Assembly (NCBI RefSeq): GCF_017497975.1
Contig: NZ_JAGDEL010000001.1
Span: 310,001 to 374,000 of the forward strand
DNA: 64,000 bases
Source of the DNA: Metabacillus bambusae
Lineage (GTDB): Bacteria; Bacillota; Bacilli; Bacillales; Bacillaceae
Direction of reading: 5' to 3'
Shown here in pieces: positions 1 to 8,672 of the stretch; within the stretch, counting starts at the first letter, position 1; every line of letters starts with the position of its first letter. Under the pieces are notes generated by a model. It searched no databases. It saw only the letters and a list, made by a program, of their open reading frames with translations, and was not told where the DNA came from. Both the position numbers and the translations under genes were made by a program.

Positions 1-111
1 AGAGCTTTAAAATTAAAAGCTAAGCTGAATGTTTCAATTCCTTACAAAGAGAAACATTTCAAAGTAATGTTTTCAATCGTTCAAATAGTAAAAGGGAACG
101 ACTCAAAATAA

Positions 112-160
112 AAGTCTGACACCTAATCCGACATCAGGGCGGAAGAGGTGTCTGACACAT
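112..160. repeat. inverted pair of GTCTGACAC motifs downstream of rodZ
   Basis: The motif GTCTGACACC starts near position 114, and GGTGTCTGACAC follows about 25 bases later, so the two can pair through their GGTGTC/GACACC parts. The core resembles the GGGGTCTGACCCC palindromes near 3.2, 11.5 and 38.7 kb but has a different flank. It lies just after the rodZ stop and may act as a transcript 3' end, although there is no T tract. The rest of bases 1-176 shows nothing I can name; the next gene in related genomes (pgsA) is not visible. Confidence 0.45.
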
Positions 161-176
161 TAACATGAGTCAATCC

Positions 177-1052
177 CTATTCTTTGCTATAAATAATCGT
201 AATGTTTTGAGGTGTTGTCTTCGTATCTTCAAATTTTAACAGCTCACCATTGACTTTTAGATCAGTACCAGGAACATTCCCAACCCTTACTGTGATTTCT
301 GATTCAGCTGTAAAGTCAGATACTTCTGACTCCCCTTCTGCAATTTCAGCACCAAAGAAACTTTTACCTTTTCCATTTTTAATACCTACCCATGTTCTAC
401 CTTTAGCAATTACCTCTAATTCAAACTTATCTGTACCCGTAAGTTCATATGTTGTAGTATTGCCTTTCACTTCTTTTACAGAAAGTGTTTGAACTGGTTT
501 CTCTGGCTCTAGTTCAGTTTCTTCCTCTGCTGTCGTATTCTCTTGCTCTTTTTCTACTGATTCGTTTTCCTCATCAGTGGATGTAGTATTTTCGATATTG
601 TTTGTATATTCGTTCTCGTTTTCAACTGTATTAGTATCGCCACCTTGATTACTATCAGTTGCATTTTGTCTCCACAGCCAGAAGACAATCGCAATAATAA
701 CAATAACTACGACAATTAATAATTTAGGTAGCATATCGAGAAATTTAGACGCGGATTTAGGAAGTTCTTTATGTGTTTTTACTCGTGATAGCTGTTCAGG
801 TAAATCTTCATTATATGTACTTGGAACTTCGTTTTTAAATTCTTCAAAAATCATATCTGGATCTAAATTCACTGCTTCAGCATATTGCTTAATAAACGCG
901 CGAACATAAAATTTACCAGGTATCATGGAATAGTTGCCTTCTTCAATACCAAGTAAATAGCGCTTTTGAATTTTCGTCATTGCTTGAAGGTCGTCCAAGC
1001 TAATGTTTTTTTCTTCTCTTGCTTGTTTCAGTCGATCTCCTAGTTCACTCAA
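177..1052 (-). CDS. rodZ: RodZ-family cytoskeletal membrane protein (YmfM)
   Basis: This is a 291-residue protein with a Cro/C1-type helix-turn-helix at about residues 3-63, a single membrane segment at about 110-127, an acidic Asn/Glu/Thr-rich linker at about 133-190, and a C-terminal beta-rich domain of the DUF4115 type. That order is diagnostic of RodZ, which links MreB filaments to the membrane during cell elongation. The N-terminus should be cytoplasmic and the C-terminus outside. I chose the TTG at 1052 because GGGGTG lies about 7 bases upstream and translation then opens with SELGDRLKQAREE, the usual start of the domain. The upstream start at 1103 would overlap ymfK. The neighbouring order ymfK-rodZ matches B. 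subtilis ymfK-ymfM. Confidence 0.9.
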   Translation of the reverse strand: MSELGDRLKQAREEKNISLDDLQAMTKIQKRYLLGIEEGNYSMIPGKFYVRAFIKQYAEAVNLDPDMIFEEFKNEVPSTYNEDLPEQLSRVKTHKELPKSASKFLDMLPKLLIVVVIVIIAIVFWLWRQNATDSNQGGDTNTVENENEYTNNIENTTSTDEENESVEKEQENTTAEEETELEPEKPVQTLSVKEVKGNTTTYELTGTDKFELEVIAKGRTWVGIKNGKGKSFFGAEIAEGESEVSDFTAESEITVRVGNVPGTDLKVNGELLKFEDTKTTPQNITIIYSKE

Positions 1053-1068
1053 CCGTAACACCCCATAT

Positions 1069-1860
1069 TTAAAAGTCAAAGCCTGAAAGACTTGAAGAAT
1101 CAAACATCATCTGTGGTTCTTCAACATCTTTATAGGTAATTTCCTCATCAGGATCATTGCGAATTTCTATTATATAATCAAAGTCATCCAATGTATATTC
1201 TGTATTTTGCACAAAAATATCAGGATGTTCCACTACTTTTGTTGCAGAAAGTCTCATTATTTCTCTAACTAACTGAAGATGTTGTTCAGAGCCTCTTCTC
1301 GTTGATACGATCCCATCAATAATAAATACGTTATCTTCACTATATTCATCAGCAATCAACTGACTGCGAATTGTTTGCTTGAGTAAAGTAGATGAAACAA
1401 ATAACCATTTTTTATTTGCGCAAACACTAGATGCAACTATCGATTCTGTTTTTCCAACCCTCGGCATTCCACGGATTCCAATTAGTTTATGACCATCCTG
1501 TTTATATAATTCTGCCATAAAATCAACTAATAGTCCAAGTTCATCTCGTACAAATCGAAAGGTTTTTTTATCGTCTGCATCTCGCTGTATGTATCGTCCA
1601 TGGCGAACTGCTAATCGGTCTCGAAGCTTTGGGACTCTTAACTTGGTAACAGTTATATGATCCATAGTTTTTAGGATTGATTCGAGTCTTCGTACTTGGT
1701 CATTACTTTCACATTTCAATAACAAACCTCGACGGGAATCATCTACACCATTAATGGTGATAATGTTAATTGATAACATCCCTAATAAGGATGAAACATC
1801 ACCAAGGAGCCCGGGACGATTTTTTTGAATTTCATATTCTAAATACCATTCAAATGGCAA
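1069..1860 (-). CDS. ymfK: DUF3388 protein YmfK (ACT-like domain plus P-loop)
   Basis: This is a conserved Bacillaceae protein of unknown function, 263 residues with the chosen start. Residues 1-75 look like an ACT-type regulatory fold (EYEIQKNRPGLLGDVSSLLG). A clear Walker A-like loop, GMPRVGKTES, lies at about 131-140, followed by a hydrophobic strand ending FIIDGI that could serve as Walker B. The TTG at 1860 is preferred because AGGGGGAC lies 5-6 bases before it; the alternative TTG at 1881 sits upstream of that ribosome binding site. The pairing of a ligand-binding-like domain with an NTP-binding loop suggests a regulated NTPase, but this is inference. It lies between ymfJ and rodZ. Confidence 0.85.
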   Translation of the reverse strand: MPFEWYLEYEIQKNRPGLLGDVSSLLGMLSINIITINGVDDSRRGLLLKCESNDQVRRLESILKTMDHITVTKLRVPKLRDRLAVRHGRYIQRDADDKKTFRFVRDELGLLVDFMAELYKQDGHKLIGIRGMPRVGKTESIVASSVCANKKWLFVSSTLLKQTIRSQLIADEYSEDNVFIIDGIVSTRRGSEQHLQLVREIMRLSATKVVEHPDIFVQNTEYTLDDFDYIIEIRNDPDEEITYKDVEEPQMMFDSSSLSGFDF

Positions 1861-2029
1861 AGTAAGTCCCCCTTTAAACAACCACTATAACCTATAATAT
1901 ATGATTTATCCAAAAGAAGAAAGAACAATTACTTGACAAATAATAAAAAGTGCAACCATCTTAATCTTACTTTATCCAAAAAAGGTCTATGTAAAACAAA
2001 CCAAAAGGGTTCTATAATAAATGATATTG

Positions 2030-2058
2030 AAAAAGAGAGGATATCTCCTCTCTTTTTT
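2030..2058 (-). terminator. terminator downstream of ymfJ
   Basis: A perfect stem of AAAAGAGAGGA and its complement closes a 4-base loop. On the minus strand it is followed by a short T run, and it overlaps the ymfJ stop codon. Confidence 0.8.
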
Positions 2059-2314
2059 AGTGCGAACCGTTATTTTGAACAAGCTTTACCATCATACTTG
2101 CAATTGCCTGTTTTTCTTGATCAGAAGCAACACTCCAAAGATCTGATAATACTCTTTCTTGAGTGTTTTTAGGGTCTACTTGTTTTGCTAAGTAGTCACC
2201 AACTTCAAATGCTAGATTATTAATAACCTGATCATTCATTCCTTCGTTTTGAGCATGATGTAAACGGTCACCAAGGAAATTTTTCCACTCATCCCAATTT
2301 TCTAAAACAGACAT
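2057..2314 (-). CDS. ymfJ: DUF3243 small protein YmfJ
   Basis: This 85-residue soluble, helical protein is recognised as YmfJ (DUF3243) by its N-terminus MSVLENWDEWKNFLGDRL and by synteny (ymfI-ymfJ-ymfK). It has no membrane segment or catalytic motif, and the helices carry mixed charge. A GGGGGT ribosome binding site precedes the ATG, and a strong hairpin terminator overlaps the stop. The function is unknown; in B. subtilis it is described only as a conserved small protein of this cluster. Confidence 0.85.
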   Translation of the reverse strand: MSVLENWDEWKNFLGDRLHHAQNEGMNDQVINNLAFEVGDYLAKQVDPKNTQERVLSDLWSVASDQEKQAIASMMVKLVQNNGSH

Positions 2315-2482
2315 AGGAGTACCCCCTTTTTTAATTGTTACAAGCTTAGTGTTCCTTTGGCTTAAATTTTTTATTCCATATTTTTTAGAAAAATCTTATT
2401 TGTAGAAATAGATATTTCGTCAATTTCAAAAATAGGGCCTAGATATCGGTTCAAACCATAGCAAGTTGAATAATGCACTTAA

Positions 2483-3205
2483 TTAATACCATCCACCATC
2501 CACCGATATAACCTGACCAGTGATATAAGAGGCTTTTGTTGATGCTAAAAAAGATACCGTTTGAGCAATCTCATCAGGCTGACCTAAACGACCAATTGGA
2601 ATTTCATCTTTAAGATCATTAAGTTCCTCTTCAGTAAAATTCGAGAGCATTTGAGTGTTAATAGCACCTGGTGCAATCGCATTTACTCGAATTTGACTAG
2701 GGGCAAGCTCTTTAGCGAGAGCTTTAACAAATGAATTTTGCCCACCTTTAACCATCGAATACAATACCTCACACGATGCTCCTACTATTCCCCAAATTGA
2801 TGAAATCACTATGATGTTTCCCTCGCGCTTACTTACCATTGCAGGAATAAGCTTTTGTGTTAAACGAAAAGGGCTTGTAATATGTAAATTGATCATTTGT
2901 TCTATGTCATCATCATTCATATCAGTAATTAAACCGTAAAAGCTCATGCCACTATTTAATACAAGTAAATCAATTGGCTTTTCCATTTGATTGATAAGAT
3001 CTTGTACACCCGTTTGCTTAGTTAAATCTGCTTGTATTGGCAGGATCATCCGTTTATATTGGGCATTAGATTGCACAAGCTCCTGAATAGCTTGTTCATT
3101 TTGATGATAATGAACAAATAAATGGTAACCATCCTTTATAAGTTTTTTCGCAATTGCTGTACCAATTCCACCACTAGCCCCAGTGATTAATGCATATTTA
3201 TCCAT
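2483..3205 (-). CDS. ymfI: short-chain dehydrogenase, EF-P 5-aminopentanone reductase (YmfI)
   Basis: This is a 240-residue classical SDR. It has the nucleotide-binding motif TGASGGIG at residues 8-15, NSG near 84-86, a Ser pair at about 135-136, and the catalytic YSMVK with Tyr149 and Lys153. It resembles FabG, but the location between ymfH and ymfJ identifies it as YmfI. In B. subtilis YmfI reduces the aminopentanone on the modified lysine of elongation factor P to aminopentanol, which supports translation of proline-rich proteins and swarming; that role is transferred by synteny. The ATG at 3205 follows GAGGAG at ideal spacing; the TTG at 3220 lies inside the ribosome binding site and is rejected. 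Confidence 0.82.
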   Translation of the reverse strand: MDKYALITGASGGIGTAIAKKLIKDGYHLFVHYHQNEQAIQELVQSNAQYKRMILPIQADLTKQTGVQDLINQMEKPIDLLVLNSGMSFYGLITDMNDDDIEQMINLHITSPFRLTQKLIPAMVSKREGNIIVISSIWGIVGASCEVLYSMVKGGQNSFVKALAKELAPSQIRVNAIAPGAINTQMLSNFTEEELNDLKDEIPIGRLGQPDEIAQTVSFLASTKASYITGQVISVDGGWY

Positions 3206-3224
3206 TGTTTCTCTCCTCAAACAA

Positions 3225-3316
3225 AAGGGTCAGACCCCTTAACACAATCTATAGTATTTTAAAAAGTGGAAAAATACTATAAACTAGTGAAGTTTGAAGG
3301 GGTCAGACCCTTTTAA
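3225..3316. repeat. inverted-repeat module with two GGGTCAGACC palindromes
   Basis: The outer arms, AAAGGGTCAGACCCCTT and AAGGGGTCAGACCCTTTT, are near-perfect reverse complements. Each arm is also palindromic around its centre. Between them ATAGTATTTT pairs with AAAAATACTAT to form an inner hairpin. The module fills most of the ymfH-ymfI gap. The same core recurs near 11.48 kb and four times near 38.7-38.86 kb. Confidence 0.75.
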
Positions 3317-3352
3317 GTCATCTATTAACTACATTATTTCTTAAACCTATCG

Positions 3353-4639
3353 TTACTTAGGTACTACCTGACAAACTGTGAATAATTCTTCTTCCACTGC
3401 CTCTTTGAGTACAGATGTAATATCGTCCTGTGAAAGCGATTCGAGTGTTGGTACGACATCGAAAAGGTTCATATCATTAAAGGCATAACGCGTAAACTGA
3501 TTTGCGATATATTCTGGAGAGTTAATCGCTCTTAAGAACGCTCCAATTTTTTTGTTTTTCGCTGAATCAAAAGTTGTAAAATCAACACCATCAGCTTTTG
3601 CCGTTAATAAAATATGTTTGATTTGCTCTGCAAGTTTATCAGGATCTTCTGTATCTCCACCGATCATTGCAAAACCAAATCCTTTTTCTTCTGTATAGTC
3701 ATAACTAAATGTATCGTCAATAAGACCCTCACTATAGAGATTCTCATAGTACTTAGAACTTTTACTAAATAACATATCCAAAATAATATTCATAGCTAGC
3801 TCATATTTTAATAAATCTTTTCCAGAGCGATTAGGATTTTTTGCTTTTAATCCAACTAAACATTTAGACCCTTGGACATTCATTTTTAATTGATCAAGCT
3901 TTTGATAAACTTGATTCGGCTCATTTGGAAATTCTCTTTTGATTTCAGATTGAGCTGTGAAATCTTTTTTCTGTTGATTATCTCTTACTTGTTTTAATAT
4001 TTCCTCTGGTTCTACAGCACCAACCACAAATAGCAACATATTGCTTGGGTGGTAGAATGTATTGTAGCACTCATACAACGAGTCTTTTGTAATTTTAGCA
4101 ATTGAATCAATTGTACCTGCTATATCTATTCTTACCGGATGATGTTGATATAGATTTTGGATTAATCCAAAATATAATCGCCAATCCGGATTATCATCGT
4201 ACATATTGATTTCCTGCCCAATAATACCTTTTTCCTTTTCAACAGTTTGCTCTGAAAAATATGGAGTTTGCACAAAATCTATTAATGTTTCAAGATTTTG
4301 TTCAACATTGCTTGTGCTTGAGAACAAATAAGCTGTTCTAGTAAACGAAGTAAACGCATTTGCAGATGCCCCTTGTTTACTGAATTGCTGAAATACATCT
4401 CCATCTTCTTTCTCAAAAAGCTTATGTTCAAGAAAATGGGCGATTCCATCTGGAACAGTATTCATCTCTTCCTTATTTAAAGGTACAAAGCGATTATCAA
4501 TTGACCCATATTTTGTTGTAAATGTAGCAAATGTTTTGTTAAAACCCTTTTTAGGTAATACATAGACATCAAGCCCATTATCCATCTTTTCATAGTATAG
4601 CTCTTCCTGTAATTGCTCAAAACGAATAGGATTTGTCAT
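3353..4639 (-). CDS. ymfH: M16 zinc metallopeptidase YmfH
   Basis: This is a 428-residue pitrilysin-family (M16B) peptidase. The inverted zinc motif HFLEH is intact at residues 68-72, and the distal glutamate is in EKGIIGQEINMYDD at about 143, so the catalytic site looks complete. The second half is the usual M16 duplicated domain without metal ligands. Its start overlaps the stop of ymfF by the four bases ATGA, so the two are translationally coupled and probably form an active/inactive heteromeric pair, as is common in this family. The substrate is unknown. Both are soluble with no signal peptide. Confidence 0.88.
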   Translation of the reverse strand: MTNPIRFEQLQEELYYEKMDNGLDVYVLPKKGFNKTFATFTTKYGSIDNRFVPLNKEEMNTVPDGIAHFLEHKLFEKEDGDVFQQFSKQGASANAFTSFTRTAYLFSSTSNVEQNLETLIDFVQTPYFSEQTVEKEKGIIGQEINMYDDNPDWRLYFGLIQNLYQHHPVRIDIAGTIDSIAKITKDSLYECYNTFYHPSNMLLFVVGAVEPEEILKQVRDNQQKKDFTAQSEIKREFPNEPNQVYQKLDQLKMNVQGSKCLVGLKAKNPNRSGKDLLKYELAMNIILDMLFSKSSKYYENLYSEGLIDDTFSYDYTEEKGFGFAMIGGDTEDPDKLAEQIKHILLTAKADGVDFTTFDSAKNKKIGAFLRAINSPEYIANQFTRYAFNDMNLFDVVPTLESLSQDDITSVLKEAVEEELFTVCQVVPK

Positions 4640-5913
4640 GCATTTCCCCCCATTCCTTTTAAGAAGTAAATTGTATCTAACTCCACCTTATCAGCAACTT
4701 TCACAACATCTTCTTTTGAAACTTCTTCAATCCCTTGTAGGTATTCGTCAAATGAGCGATTCTTTTGGGCAATAACATTATGATAGACAATCTCAACTAA
4801 GCCATATGCAGTATCAATTGTTTCTAAAAGCTGATTTCGGATAACTGCCTTAGTTTGCTCGAATTCTTGATCTGTAAAATCTCCACTTTTCATCGCAGCC
4901 ATTTGCTCCCGAATGATTGTGACAGCTTGTTCATAATTCTGAACCTCTATGCCGGACATAACCATTAATAAACCTTTGTGGCTCTCAACCCTTGATGCCG
5001 AATAATAAGCTAAGCTTGCTTTTTCACGGACATTGATAAATAGCTTCGAATGTGAAAAACCACCGTAAATTCCATTAAAGACTTGTAGAGCATAGTAGTC
5101 ATCATCACGATACGTACTATTTGTTCGATAGCCAATATTTAATTTTCCTTGTTTTACATCTTGTTCCTCAATCACTTCATTTTCTTCTACTTCTTGTTTC
5201 TTAGATGTTTCACTAACTGGATGATGGTTGTTTTGTATAGGAAAGTACTGATTTACATAACCTTCCACCTCTTGTTGATCTAAATCACCAACAACATAAA
5301 GATCAATTTTATCGGAGCTTATTGCCTTCTGATAATAATCGAATAATGTCTTTGGAGATATTTGTTCTATATCATCAATATCACCATTAACATGTAGCGC
5401 ATATGGTTCACCCTTACACATTTCCTGCACAAGGCGTAAATTAGAATATCTCATTTTGTCATCATAAACAGATTGTATGCGTTGCTTTAACGTTCGCTTT
5501 TCTTGTGTCACAATCTCTTCTTTAAATGCTTCTCCATCGACAACCGGATCTAACAAAATTTCTGATAATAGCTTAATCCCTTTTTCTAATAAAGGCGCGG
5601 GATTGGACAAGAATTTTTCATTTGCAAGTTCCATGCGAAATGAAATGATATGATTTTCACCCTTTTTAGCAAGATCAACATGTAGAGTTGCACCATATAG
5701 TTCATCTAAATGCTGCCTTAAACTCGTACTAGTTGGAAAACTCTTCGTACCTCTTTGAAGTACATACGGAAGCAATGCACGATATGTAACATCCTGTTCA
5801 TTTAATGGGGCGAGTAGTTTTAAAACAATAGTATTGGTTTTAAATTTACTCGTTGTAACAGTATGCAAGGACAACCCGTTTACATTAACGAGCTGTTCAT
5901 TAATAAACGACAT
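4636..5913 (-). CDS. ymfF: M16 family peptidase-like protein YmfF (no zinc motif)
   Basis: This is a 425-residue M16-fold protein that lacks HxxEH: the equivalent region reads PYVLQRGTKSFPTSTSLRQ, with no paired histidines. It keeps later family features such as NVREKASLAYY near the start of the C-terminal half. By analogy with processing peptidases it is probably the non-catalytic partner of YmfH, to which it is fused by an ATGA overlap. An AAAGGAGGG ribosome binding site precedes the ATG. The 179 bases upstream hold the terminator of the MFS gene and no other gene. Confidence 0.87.
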   Translation of the reverse strand: MSFINEQLVNVNGLSLHTVTTSKFKTNTIVLKLLAPLNEQDVTYRALLPYVLQRGTKSFPTSTSLRQHLDELYGATLHVDLAKKGENHIISFRMELANEKFLSNPAPLLEKGIKLLSEILLDPVVDGEAFKEEIVTQEKRTLKQRIQSVYDDKMRYSNLRLVQEMCKGEPYALHVNGDIDDIEQISPKTLFDYYQKAISSDKIDLYVVGDLDQQEVEGYVNQYFPIQNNHHPVSETSKKQEVEENEVIEEQDVKQGKLNIGYRTNSTYRDDDYYALQVFNGIYGGFSHSKLFINVREKASLAYYSASRVESHKGLLMVMSGIEVQNYEQAVTIIREQMAAMKSGDFTDQEFEQTKAVIRNQLLETIDTAYGLVEIVYHNVIAQKNRSFDEYLQGIEEVSKEDVVKVADKVELDTIYFLKGMGGNA

Positions 5914-6058
5914 GAAAACCCTCCTTTATGGCAATTAGCTTTTGTAAGTATTTGCTTGTAATTATATCAATACGAGGATAATAAAGGAAATAATACACTT
6001 TTTTCTCCATCTTATTCTTTCTATAAACAAACATCTATATACAAATGAATATAAACAG

Positions 6059-6091
6059 GCTGATATAAGGGAGAAAATCCCTTACATCAGC
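6059..6091 (-). terminator. terminator downstream of the MFS exporter gene
   Basis: The stem GCTGAT-TAAGGGA pairs with TCCCTTA-ATCAGC around a GAAAA-type loop, one base after the MFS stop codon. The T tract is weak. Confidence 0.75.
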
Positions 6092-6092
6092 A

Positions 6093-7331
6093 TTAAGCAA
6101 GCTTAGGCATTCGCTTTGTATCCGAATCCTTTTGCGGGTTATTTTTAGGCTTAATAAATAACATAACAATCATTACAGCCAAAAAACTAACACCACCAGA
6201 TATATAATAGATGAGATGTTCTGATATCGTCATAAAATATGAGTATGCTGGTGGACCTGCTGCAACTCCTATAAATCTCATTGAACTATATATTGAGGTA
6301 ATTGTTCCTCTATGCTCTTTCTCAATACCCTCTGTAATGATCGCATCAAGGCTTGGCAGTGTGATTCCAATGCCAATGCCAGTAATGACTAAAAAGGCAA
6401 CTAAATATAAAAAAGAATGTTGTACCCTTAATGCTATAAAGGATATAGTTACGATTCCCATCCCAATGACAATGACCATTTTCATCAGTTGTTTGCTTTC
6501 ACCAATTTTTTTCCCCGCTGCATATGAACTAACTGAAAGCGCTAATAACGGAATGGCTAATACTAACCCTTTGTGAATACCATCTATGTTATATTGCTTT
6601 TCAAGCATATCTGATAAATAGAATAAAACCCCAAACAAGACAAACATAATAATACAACCTACCGCAAAAACAGCAGAAAGCCATTTTCCATTTTCTTTAA
6701 AAATGTCTTTTATACAATGAGCAAATTCCTTAAATGACTGTTTCTCTTTTTCCTTTTTTTTAGGAACCTTAACGAAAAAAAAGACAAGTAATACACTAAT
6801 TAAACTAAAAAAAGGAATAAACCAAAAGGGCAAATACCATAAAAATGAAGCTAAAACAGCTCCGATTATTGGACTTAACACTTTTCCTGCTGTATTAGCT
6901 GTTTCAGTTAATCCTAATCCCTCACTAACTTGTTCATCTTCCTTAAACATATCCCCTACTAACGGTATCACCACGGGTGCGGCACCAGAAGAGCCAATCC
7001 CCTGTAATACCCTCCCCATCAGTATAAACATAAAAGGATCATCCATTTGCCAAGAAGCCCAACCTGAAACTGCTCCACCTAGACCTGCAATAATTAAACA
7101 TGGTACCATGACCATTTTTCTACCAAAACGGTCAGATAAATATCCTGCAATCGGTATTAAAATAATCGCCACAATTGAATACACGGTTATAATTAAAGAA
7201 ACTTGAAAAGATCCGATATTTAATTTTTTAGAGATTAAAGGAAGTACAGGAATTAACATTGAATTTCCTAATGTCATTACAAGCGGAACAGATGATAATG
7301 CTAACAAATCGAGCTTCTTTCGTGATTCCAT
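6093..7331 (-). CDS. ymfD: MFS drug/siderophore exporter, YmfD-like
   Basis: This is a 412-residue integral membrane protein with 12 predicted helices. It has the MFS motif A, GYLSDRFGRK, in the loop after helix 2 and an antiporter-like GRVLQGIGSSGAAPV segment. It fits the drug:H+ antiporter subfamily. In B. subtilis ymfD lies at the matching position upstream of ymfF and encodes a bacillibactin exporter. Synteny and the opening residues support that name, but substrate specificity cannot be read from sequence, so multidrug efflux is an equal possibility. It has its own terminator, and 380 bases separate it from nupQ, so it is likely an independent unit. Confidence 0.7.
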   Translation of the reverse strand: MESRKKLDLLALSSVPLVMTLGNSMLIPVLPLISKKLNIGSFQVSLIITVYSIVAIILIPIAGYLSDRFGRKMVMVPCLIIAGLGGAVSGWASWQMDDPFMFILMGRVLQGIGSSGAAPVVIPLVGDMFKEDEQVSEGLGLTETANTAGKVLSPIIGAVLASFLWYLPFWFIPFFSLISVLLVFFFVKVPKKKEKEKQSFKEFAHCIKDIFKENGKWLSAVFAVGCIIMFVLFGVLFYLSDMLEKQYNIDGIHKGLVLAIPLLALSVSSYAAGKKIGESKQLMKMVIVIGMGIVTISFIALRVQHSFLYLVAFLVITGIGIGITLPSLDAIITEGIEKEHRGTITSIYSSMRFIGVAAGPPAYSYFMTISEHLIYYISGGVSFLAVMIVMLFIKPKNNPQKDSDTKRMPKLA

Positions 7332-7504
7332 CTTTGCTTCACCTTGTCTACATTATTTTTTATTCAATTACATTTTGTGTAGTTACCTACGAACATATAC
7401 TAGAATTAAGTAGTAACTAACAAATGGAAATTCATTCGTATTTATTAGTTCGTTATTTTAATTTATTTCTTGTTAGAATATTAATTCTAAAAGGCACAAA
7501 AACT

Positions 7505-7635
7505 CAAGCGCATTGATCAACCTAAGGCAAATAAGATGATTTAGAATAGAAGACGTTCTTTGCCTTCAATTCTAAATTAGCTTATGACCTCGAGGGGCTA
7601 GGCGCTGGAGCTGGATGTCGTGCGCTTATCCACAG
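7505..7635. repeat. family A structured repeat, copy 1
   Basis: The element begins AAGCGC and ends AGGGGCTAGGCGCTGGAGCT. The inner stem is ATTTAGAAT/ATTCTAAAT inside ATAAG/CTTAT, with the loop sequence CTTTGCCTTCA shared with the copy at 28.0 kb. The inner stem differs in sequence from other copies but still pairs. It lies between nupQ and the MFS gene. The remaining bases of this gap (7332-7504) show no gene; they must hold the MFS promoter, but I cannot place it with confidence. Confidence 0.75.
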
Positions 7636-7668
7636 TTCAAGAATTTTATAATTTACTAAACGACAAAA

Positions 7669-7697
7669 AAAGCTCCCCAACATAGTGAGGTAGCCTT
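7669..7697 (-). terminator. probable terminator of the nup operon
   Basis: GGCTACCTC pairs imperfectly with GGGGAGC, followed by seven Ts on the minus strand, 15 bases after the nupQ stop. Confidence 0.65.
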
Positions 7698-7712
7698 TTT
7701 CGATTATTACTT

Positions 7713-8672
7713 TTATCGTTTTCCTTTTTCATATGGGGTTCCAGATGCTTTAGGTGCATCGGCACGTCCAATAAATCCTGTTAGCGCAAGAATAGTTAAG
7801 ACATAAGGTAGTATAAGTAAGTAAACCGTTGGAATATCTTTTAAAAACGGAATGGTTCCTCCAATAATACTTAATCCTTGTGCAAGTCCGAAAAATAGTG
7901 CGGCCCCCATCGCACCTAATGGATGCCATTTTCCAAAAATAACCGCTGCAAGCGCCATAAATCCTTGGCCACTTATTGTTGCATGACCGAAATCTCTTGA
8001 AATAATCGTAGCATATACAGCACCACCGATTCCAGCAAACGCTCCACTGAGCATGACCCCGATATATCTCATTTTTGTTACATTTATTCCCATTGTATCT
8101 GCTGCCATTGGATGCTCTCCAACTGAACGCAGACGAAGACCAAATGGTGTTTTATATACAACATACCAAACAATCACAGCTGCTAGTATTGCAATATAAG
8201 AAGTAATATATCCTCCTGAGAAAAGAATTTTACCAATTATAGGAATGTCACTTAAGATTGGTGCGTCCATCTTATTAAAGCTTATACTTATTCGATCTGT
8301 TTGCCCTTTTTCATATATATTTTTTACTAAGAATAATGTTAAACCTAATGCTAAAAAGTTTATTGCTACACCACTTACTACCTGATCTGCTTTAAAGGTA
8401 ATCGAAGCGACTGCGTGAAGCAAGGAGAAAATAGCTGCTGCAACCATTGCAGCTAAAATGGCTAACCAAGGGGTAGCACTTCCAAATACATCTACAAAAT
8501 TAAGGTTAAAAACAATACCTACAAAAGCACCAATAATCATTAAGCCTTCAAGACCAATGTTTACAACACCTGCACGTTCACTAAGAACTCCACCAAGTGC
8601 AGTGAAAATAAGTGGAGCTGCCACAAACAAAGCTGTTGGAATTATAATTTCTAAAGCCTGTAAAATGCTCAC
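7713..8672 (-). CDS. nupQ: nucleoside ABC transporter permease NupQ
   Basis: This is a 319-residue BPD_transp_2-type membrane permease, exactly the length of B. subtilis NupQ (YufQ). About nine hydrophobic segments are visible, and the family signature ERAGVVNIGLEGLMIIGAF occurs near residues 32-50. With NupP it forms the channel of the guanosine/nucleoside importer. The start is GTG, placed directly after the nupP TAA with GGAGGGG six bases upstream, so translation is likely coupled. It is the last gene of nupNOPQ. Confidence 0.9.
   Translation of the reverse strand: MSILQALEIIIPTALFVAAPLIFTALGGVLSERAGVVNIGLEGLMIIGAFVGIVFNLNFVDVFGSATPWLAILAAMVAAAIFSLLHAVASITFKADQVVSGVAINFLALGLTLFLVKNIYEKGQTDRISISFNKMDAPILSDIPIIGKILFSGGYITSYIAILAAVIVWYVVYKTPFGLRLRSVGEHPMAADTMGINVTKMRYIGVMLSGAFAGIGGAVYATIISRDFGHATISGQGFMALAAVIFGKWHPLGAMGAALFFGLAQGLSIIGGTIPFLKDIPTVYLLILPYVLTILALTGFIGRADAPKASGTPYEKGKR

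Noticed and set aside
250-492. Plus-strand open frame opposite rodZ
   Set aside because: It is antisense to a well-supported gene, has no ribosome binding site and no family features.
4636-5913. YmfF as a pseudogene because it lacks HxxEH
   Set aside because: The frame is full length and coupled to ymfH. Inactive M16 partners are normal in this family.
7332-7504. Small gene between the MFS exporter and nupQ
   Set aside because: No open frame with a ribosome binding site. The sequence is AT-rich and grades into a repeat.
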